Part shown: piece by piece, positions 38,755 to 42,612 of the stretch | How the letters are laid out: every line of letters begins with the position of its first letter | Numbering within the stretch: position 1 is the first letter of the stretch | Notes under the pieces: model-generated | What the model saw: only the letters and a program-made list of their open reading frames with translations | Databases searched by the model: none | Told to the model about the DNA's origin: nothing | Program-made: the position numbers and the translations under genes | IMG/VR virus record: IMGVR_UViG_3300020474_000034 | Coordinates: 1 to 42,612 of that record | Length of the DNA: 42,612 nucleotides | Strand: one strand, 5' to 3' | Source of the DNA: a virus

Positions 38755-39077
38755 TAGTTAACGTGAATAGTTCCTGTCATTCCTGCTCCCTGATGAGGAC
38801 CACAGAAGAATTCATAATCACCAGCATCAGCAAAAAGAATATCTTGCGATTCACCGGGACTAAACATCAGTGATTCTCTTGAAAGATCAGCACGTCCCTC
38901 AACAATAATGTTATGGGGTGGTAGCATACCATTCACAAAGTGAATCGTATCTCCAGCATTTATTGTAACATCGGATGGATCAAAAATCAAGTTTCCACCA
39001 GAACCCATTGTGACATCAATAGCCCATGCGGGTGCTGCAAGAAAAAGTGTAGCAAGAAGTGCAAAAAGAAATCTCAT
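38754..39077 (-). CDS. petE: Plastocyanin
   Basis: Small blue copper protein that carries electrons from cytochrome b6f to photosystem I in the thylakoid lumen. 107 residues: signal peptide 1-19 (MRFLFALLATLFLAAPAWA), mature protein IDVTMGSGG onward, copper ligands His55 (PPHN), Cys92, His95 and Met100 (CGPHQGAGM). The four-ligand arrangement is intact, so it should be functional. It is translated together with talC (TAATG). A 79-residue membrane protein gene lies 25 bases upstream in the same direction. Confidence 0.97.
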   Translation of the reverse strand: MRFLFALLATLFLAAPAWAIDVTMGSGGNLIFDPSDVTINAGDTIHFVNGMLPPHNIIVEGRADLSRESLMFSPGESQDILFADAGDYEFFCGPHQGAGMTGTIHVN

Positions 39078-39102
39078 TAGGTATTTGCAAGTACTCTATC
39101 TA

Positions 39103-39342
39103 TCACATTCTTATATCTGGATACTTTGGATGTGTTATGAATCCCTGATTAGAAAATTCATTATCATTCCAATGTCTTACTGCATTCGAAACAATTGCGA
39201 CATTAGTAATTAAATATGTAAGAAAAACAAATGTTCTGATGATGGCAACAATATCAGATTCTCTATCACTATCTGATGCTTTCTGTCCAAGTGCTTTACA
39301 CCATAATCTCCAGAAGGATTTACTCTTTTTCTTTTTACTCAT
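39103..39342 (-). CDS. Small basic membrane protein near petE
   Basis: 79 residues: basic start MSKKKKSKSFWRLWCKALGQ, one membrane helix (about residues 31-53, AIIRTFVFLTYLITNVAIV) and a soluble end HWNDNEFSNQGFITHPKYPD. I recognise the WRLWCKALG style from small cyanophage proteins but know no function. A terminator-type hairpin and T-run sit 12-36 bases upstream of the ATG, and a CTAAATA element lies beyond that. It may share a transcript with petE. Confidence 0.6.
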   Translation of the reverse strand: MSKKKKSKSFWRLWCKALGQKASDSDRESDIVAIIRTFVFLTYLITNVAIVSNAVRHWNDNEFSNQGFITHPKYPDIRM

Positions 39343-39353
39343 ATTCGACCATT

Positions 39354-39378
39354 AAAAAAGGACTCATCCAGAGTCCTT
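39354..39378 (-). terminator. Rho-independent terminator
   Basis: Minus strand stem AAGGACTC / GAGTCCTT, loop TGGAT, then six T. It follows the 65-codon gene and precedes the 79-residue gene by 12 bases. Confidence 0.8.
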
Positions 39379-39388
39379 ATTACATTAA

Positions 39389-39395
39389 TATTTAG
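39389..39395 (-). promoter_or_regulatory. Late-type element CTAAATA
   Basis: Minus strand CTAAATA located before the hairpin 39354-39378, so the hairpin would be in the leader of any transcript begun here. Confidence 0.45.
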
Positions 39396-39410
39396 ATAAG
39401 GTCATATAAT

Positions 39411-39608
39411 TTATTCCCTAAGAACCTCCCGACATATGCGTTTGCATGATGACTGATTATCATCACACTCAATTAAACAATTATAATAATCATTAATTAG
39501 ATCTGAATCCTCCATACTCACGTCTAGGGTTTTACCGAAACTTTTAAAACTTTCTTTCCATCCTGCTAATTGATTATAGGATATAAGATTATGCAAAATA
39601 ACCTCCAC
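39411..39608 (-). CDS. Small Cys-containing protein
   Basis: Up to 65 residues from a GTG; the C-terminal half DLINDYYNCLIECDDNQSSC then KRICREVLRE carries four Cys in a CxxxCx(6)CxxxC-like order, suggesting a helical hairpin held by disulfides or a metal. The start is uncertain: a TTG at 39596 has GGAGG five bases upstream, and an ATG at 39518 (MEDSDLIN) would leave only the Cys-containing part, which looks like the most conserved portion. No family function known. Confidence 0.5.
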   Translation of the reverse strand: MEVILHNLISYNQLAGWKESFKSFGKTLDVSMEDSDLINDYYNCLIECDDNQSSCKRICREVLRE

Positions 39609-39673
39609 GAATAAATTTGCTCATAATAAAAATCGACTTAATTACACTTTTCTCAACTCCTCAATTCTACCAT

Positions 39674-39680
39674 TATTTAG
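39674..39680 (-). promoter_or_regulatory. Late-type element CTAAATA
   Basis: Minus strand CTAAATA, 66 bases upstream of the GTG at 39608, in an otherwise gene-free stretch of 160 bases. Confidence 0.45.
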
Positions 39681-39749
39681 AGCATTTGTGTGTAAATCAA
39701 TACAATTAGAAAACAAAAATTTATGCCTACGAGTTTATACTTACATACA

Positions 39750-39769
39750 AAAAAACTCTAAGGTTTTTT
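39750..39769 (-). terminator. Probable terminator
   Basis: Minus strand AAAAAAC - CTTAGA - GTTTTTT directly after the 201-residue gene; seven base pairs of mostly A-T with a trailing T. Confidence 0.55.
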
Positions 39770-39770
39770 A

Positions 39771-40376
39771 TTATCTTTCACATACATAAAGACAAAGTTT
39801 ATAATTGTCTTTTGTATATCCTGAAGGTTTAGGAAATTCAGATTCATCAAATCTATCCATTTCAATAGTTCTAAAGAAAATATGATGTGTTTTTCTTTTA
39901 CGTCTTAAAAAATCTAAAATTTCACTTTTACTGTTAAAAAATTCACCACAAGAAGTATCAATAGTTTTTTTATTGAAAATGGGGCAATATACACCATCCT
40001 TAACGATTCCCTCACAACTAATCATAATCTCATTTAAAAAATTATGCGTTGATAGATCTTTAATTGCCTCAAACAACTCAGGACATTTTCTATCATCAAG
40101 TCTAGGATAAATCCATCTTCTAGTTCCATCTACACGGGACACCAGTTTAGGATCAAATCTCATTAGAGAACGTTTTGCAGTTTCAATAAGTCTATCATGT
40201 ATAACATCTACAGACTTAATTTTTTCCCAACCATAATTGTCTTCAATATAATAATCATCCTCATATTCAAATTTTTTGTCCTCATAAAATGATATTGTTT
40301 TATTATATCTTTCAACAACTTTTTCCAAATCATTATTTTCTGTATCCATTATTGGATTAAAGTAAGGAGTATCCAT
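39771..40376 (-). CDS. Hypothetical protein, 201 residues
   Basis: Soluble protein with no recognised domain. Beginning MDTPYFNPIMDTENNDLEKV, a very acidic/Tyr-rich stretch FEYEDDYYIEDNYGWEKIKS, a possible RNA/DNA-facing basic part RRWIYPRLDDRKC, and C-terminal LRRKRKTHHIFFRTIEMDRF. Five to six Cys are scattered and there is no obvious metal motif. It is transcribed from a PeSL-like promoter in the psbA terminator (40400-40436), so it is probably expressed early, and ends in its own terminator. Confidence 0.6.
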   Translation of the reverse strand: MDTPYFNPIMDTENNDLEKVVERYNKTISFYEDKKFEYEDDYYIEDNYGWEKIKSVDVIHDRLIETAKRSLMRFDPKLVSRVDGTRRWIYPRLDDRKCPELFEAIKDLSTHNFLNEIMISCEGIVKDGVYCPIFNKKTIDTSCGEFFNSKSEILDFLRRKRKTHHIFFRTIEMDRFDESEFPKPSGYTKDNYKLCLYVCER

Positions 40377-40399
40377 GCTTTGTCAGTATTCATGTAGAT

Positions 40400-40428
40400 A
40401 TTATAGCATAAAAAAAGAGACCCATGAA
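40400..40428 (-). promoter_or_regulatory. PeSL-like promoter in the psbA terminator
   Basis: TTCATG in the hairpin loop (40423-40428), 17-base spacer, TATAAT (40400-40405) preceded by ATGC. The -35 is a three of six match but the spacing and -10 are exact. It drives the 201-residue gene (ATG 40376). Confidence 0.65.
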
Positions 40429-40436
40429 GGTCTCTT
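40411..40436 (-). terminator. Rho-independent terminator after psbA
   Basis: Minus strand stem AAGAGACC / GGTCTCTT, loop TTCATG, followed by a T-run. It begins 27 bases after the psbA stop. Confidence 0.9.
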
Positions 40437-40463
40437 TCTTGTTATTCAGTTTTTCTAACTAAC

Positions 40464-41540
40464 TCAACCAACGGTTGGTGCGGTAAGTGCAACAGGAGTA
40501 GACTCAGCAGCAGCAAGATCCAGAGGGAAGTTGTGTGCGTTCCTCTCGTGCATCACCTCCATACCAAGACCGGCACGGTTCAATACGTCTGCCCAGGTGT
40601 TGAGCACACGACCCTGACCGTCAATGACGGACTGGTTGAAATTGAAACCGTTCAGGTTGAATGCCATCGTGGAAACACCAAGTGCGGTGAACCAGATACC
40701 AACAACGGGCCATGCAGCAAGGAAGAAGTGCAAGGAACGTGAGTTGTTGAATGAAGCATATTGGAAGATCAAACGACCGAAGTAGCCATGGGCTGCGACG
40801 ATGTTGTAGGTCTCTTCTTCTTGACCGAACTTGTAACCATAGTTCTGTGACTCAGTTTCAGTCGTCTCACGGACGAGTGAAGATGTAACCAGACTTCCAT
40901 GCATAGCAGAGAAAAGAGATCCACCGAATACCCCAGCAACACCGAGCATGTGGAACGGATGCATAAGGATATTGTGTTCTGCCTGGAATACAAGCATATA
41001 GTTAAAAGTACCAGAGATACCAAGAGGCATAGCATCGGAGAAAGAACCTTGACCGAAAGGATAGACGAGGAATACTGCACTCGCAGCAGCGACTGGAGCA
41101 GAATATGCTACACAGATCCATGGACGCATACCTAAACGATATGAGAGTTCCCACTCACGTCCCATATAAGCATAGATGCCGATAAGGAAGTGGAAGATTA
41201 CCAACTGGAAAGGACCACCGTTATACAACCACTCATCGAGTGATGCTGCTTCCCAGATTGGGTAGAAGTGGAGACCGATTGCATTTGAACTTGGGACAAC
41301 TGCACCAGAGATGATGTTGTTGCCATACATGAGTGAACCTGCGACGGGTTCACGAATACCGTCAATATCGACGGGTGGTGCTGCGATGAATGCAACGATG
41401 AAGCAAGTAGTTGCTGCCAACAGGGTTGGAATCATCAGTACACCGAACCAACCGACATAAAGACGATTGTTTGTTGAAGTTACCCATTCACAGAAATTCT
41501 GCCATGGAGTTGATTGTTGCCTTGAAAGTGTTGTTGCCAT
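40464..41540 (-). CDS. psbA: Photosystem II D1 protein
   Basis: D1 reaction-centre subunit of photosystem II, the subunit with fastest light-driven turnover. 358 residues from [20 protein letters not shown]; an in-frame ATG at 41600 lies in the leader and is not the start. Present: [18 protein letters not shown] with the redox Tyr (YZ) and Asp170, [20 protein letters not shown] with His190 and His198, and the C-terminal processing site before [30 protein letters not shown] has Glu at the position equivalent to 130, the high-light type. No intron interrupts it, unlike some cyanophage psbA genes. Its long leader and composite promoter are annotated separately. Confidence 0.99.
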   Translation of the reverse strand: MATTLSRQQSTPWQNFCEWVTSTNNRLYVGWFGVLMIPTLLAATTCFIVAFIAAPPVDIDGIREPVAGSLMYGNNIISGAVVPSSNAIGLHFYPIWEAASLDEWLYNGGPFQLVIFHFLIGIYAYMGREWELSYRLGMRPWICVAYSAPVAAASAVFLVYPFGQGSFSDAMPLGISGTFNYMLVFQAEHNILMHPFHMLGVAGVFGGSLFSAMHGSLVTSSLVRETTETESQNYGYKFGQEEETYNIVAAHGYFGRLIFQYASFNNSRSLHFFLAAWPVVGIWFTALGVSTMAFNLNGFNFNQSVIDGQGRVLNTWADVLNRAGLGMEVMHERNAHNFPLDLAAAESTPVALTAPTVG

Positions 41541-41704
41541 TGTTTTGTACGAAAAAGTAAGACCATCAGGGAATGGTGGAGTTACTATGCTCCCCAGCAC
41601 CCTCAGCCGGGGATATGAAAGACGTGTTTAGACACCCTAGAGGTCTTGGTTTGCGGGGTGTTACAAACAGTTAAGAAATGTGTTGGTTCCTTAACTTGCT
41701 GATG
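41541..41704 (-). ncRNA. Structured psbA leader (candidate PhotoRC-type element)
   Basis: About 165 bases between promoter and psbA ATG hold no gene. Two hairpins are seen on the minus strand: GCCCC-type stem CCCCGGC / GCTGGGG with loop TGAGGGT (41592-41612), and an outer ACACCC ... GGGTGT stem around 41625-41665. Conserved PhotoRC-I/II RNA motifs are known in psbA leaders of marine cyanobacteria and their phages; position and structure fit, but I cannot confirm a covariance match. No clear Shine-Dalgarno precedes the ATG. Confidence 0.45.
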
Positions 41705-41738
41705 TATTTAGTGTATCACGATTTACAGTCCCTGTCAA
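41705..41738 (-). promoter_or_regulatory. Composite sigma70/late promoter of psbA
   Basis: Minus strand TTGACA (41733-41738), 17-base spacer with TGTAAA starting five bases after the -35, -10 TACACT (41710-41715) overlapping CTAAATA (41705-41711). A small hairpin (ACCCC/GGGGT) lies just before the -35. Near twin of the psbD promoter. Confidence 0.75.
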
Positions 41739-41782
41739 CCCCGTGTTGGGGTGTTTTGGAGTGGTGTCCCGAATACCTCAGT

Positions 41783-41811
41783 ATTATAAGGTATAAAAAA
41801 AGACCCATCAA
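41783..41811 (-). promoter_or_regulatory. PeSL-like promoter upstream of psbA
   Basis: TTGATG overlapping the hairpin loop (41806-41811), 17-base spacer, TATAAT (41783-41788). It lies about 240 bases before the psbA ATG and ahead of the composite promoter, so psbA can be read from two or three starts. Confidence 0.7.
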
Positions 41812-41817
41812 GGGTCT
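41795..41817 (-). terminator. Rho-independent terminator
   Basis: Minus strand stem AGACCC / GGGTCT, loop TTGAT, followed by a run of seven T. It ends the transcript of the right-edge fibre gene about 34 bases after its stop. Confidence 0.85.
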
Positions 41818-41850
41818 GTGCCAGTTATGTGATTGGATTGTTTGTTCAGA

Positions 41851-42612
41851 TTAGTCGTCAGAAAGTTTCTTAATCATAACTCGTGAGCAATTTTGTTTTA
41901 ACTTAGCATTTCCATTAGTTGAAGTAGATATTCTTTTTATGATAAATCTAATGTTGTCATTGGCAGCAAGTTCTTCAATTGTAGTCAATCCTAATTGAGT
42001 TTCATCTGCACCAGTGGCTCTACGAATATATCCATCTTGAGCAAGGGCTAGAACTGTGCTAGTTCCATTTTTTGTACAAGCATATTCAGCAGTGTATCTA
42101 TAATTGGATCCAGTATCAACATATACCCCTAGTTCAAATCTAATTTCATAAACACCAGCTTCACTTACAGTATAAACACCACCACTTTCTGAGAAAATTG
42201 CATCATTAAAACTACTAGCAGCATCAATATTTGTGATTGTTACATTAGAAGTTGATGAAACATCTTCATCACCAGTAGTGTCTTTATAAATCGCACATTT
42301 TATTGCTGTTGCACCACCACCTCCTCCAGAGATAGAAACATTAGAAATACCAGTAATTCTACCATTAGCATCTACTACAATCTGAGCAACATTTGATCCA
42401 TCACCATAAGTAGCAGCAGAAGCACCGGTTAAATTAGTTAAGTTAGCACCAGAACCAGAGAATGATGTGGCAGTTACAACTCCAGTGACATTAATACCAC
42501 CAGTACCTGTTATGAATTTACTATTAAAATCTAAGTTTCCTCCAAGTTGTGGTGTAGTATCCTCAACAACATTCTTAAGGAATGTGCTTGCTAACTTACC
42601 ATCAGCAATAGA
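41851..42612 (-). CDS. Fibre protein with C-terminal C1q-like domain (5' partial)
   Basis: Frame open from the right edge (253 residues visible, no start in the window) ending RVMIKKLSDD. First part is fibre shaft: VVEDTTPQLGGNLDFNS, FSGSGANLTNLTGASAATYG, VVDANGRITGISNV, then a Gly hinge SISGGGGGATA. The last 140 residues (IKCAIYKDTTGDEDVSSTSN, SESGGVYTVSEAGVYEIRFE, YRYTAEYACTKNGTSTVLAL, TIEELAANDNIRFIIKRIS) have the strand order of a C1q/TNF-like jelly roll, a trimeric tip common on phage fibres. The shaft module is shared with the 1038-residue fibre at 19473-22589. Confidence 0.85.
   Translation of the reverse strand, partial: SIADGKLASTFLKNVVEDTTPQLGGNLDFNSKFITGTGGINVTGVVTATSFSGSGANLTNLTGASAATYGDGSNVAQIVVDANGRITGISNVSISGGGGGATAIKCAIYKDTTGDEDVSSTSNVTITNIDAASSFNDAIFSESGGVYTVSEAGVYEIRFELGVYVDTGSNYRYTAEYACTKNGTSTVLALAQDGYIRRATGADETQLGLTTIEELAANDNIRFIIKRISTSTNGNAKLKQNCSRVMIKKLSDD
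42326..42454 (-). repeat. Fibre module shared with 20272-20400
   Basis: 129 bases colinear with 20272-20400, about 118 identical, no gaps. Both copies immediately precede a Gly-rich hinge and a different C-terminal domain. Confidence 0.8.

Noticed and set aside
41541-41600. N-terminal extension of psbA to an ATG at 41600
   Set aside because: The extra 20 residues fall in the structured leader and D1 proteins start MATTLSRQQ or similar.

Overview
The window is part of a T4-like cyanophage (cyanomyovirus) genome infecting marine Synechococcus or Prochlorococcus. Two gene sets support this. The first is T4 core genes: baseplate gp48 and gp53, single-strand DNA-binding gp32, helicase loader gp59 and late-transcription co-activator gp33. 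The second is host-derived metabolic genes typical of these phages: psbA, psbD, petE, talC, phoH, thyX, purM and purC. The DNA is AT-rich, and almost all genes lie on the minus strand. Only the two baseplate genes at the left end and one oxygenase-like gene (9537-10115) are on the plus strand.

Layout. 1-1590: end of a baseplate cluster (gp48, gp53). 1592-5443, minus: a coupled replication and late-transcription operon, phoH - PD-(D/E)XK nuclease - gp33 - gp59 - DUF1825-like - gp32, with gp32 also served by a consensus sigma70 promoter. 5468-9469: thyX, glutaredoxin and many small conserved phage proteins, some under 60 codons, with consensus sigma70 promoters and terminator-promoter hairpins. 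9537-19456: an accessory region with three 2OG-Fe(II) oxygenase-like genes, a tail-fibre-assembly-chaperone-like gene, a sulfotransferase and three paralogous genes. Each paralog encodes exactly twelve Kelch-like repeats arranged six plus six. 19473-33533: very large fibre and structural proteins (an S74 self-cleaving chaperone fibre, a beta-helix fibre, a glycine-rich adhesin-like protein, a LamG protein) plus an HNH endonuclease. 33559-36816: a purine operon in which purC and purM are separated by two small unknown genes, then a cREC domain protein and tiny membrane proteins. 36902-41540: photosynthesis and carbon genes psbD, talC, petE, psbA. 41851-42612: the 3' part of another fibre gene that runs off the right edge.

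How it works together. The photosynthesis genes would keep photosystem II and electron flow running during infection, and talC would favour pentose phosphate flux. thyX, purC, purM and glutaredoxin would supply nucleotides for phage replication, carried out with gp32, gp59 and the nuclease. gp33 would turn on late genes, many of which have a CTAAATA or ATAAATA element shortly upstream.

The most unusual part is 11.5-18.8 kb. Three double six-bladed Kelch-like propellers carry a hypervariable loop in every blade and a shared N-terminal peptide, and they are interleaved with a sulfotransferase and flanked by oxygenases. This looks like a multi-copy adhesin or virion-decoration system. At regulatory level, psbA and psbD share a composite promoter in which a sigma70-type -35/-10 pair is fused to the late element. 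Functional statements rest on motif recognition by eye; no database search was run.
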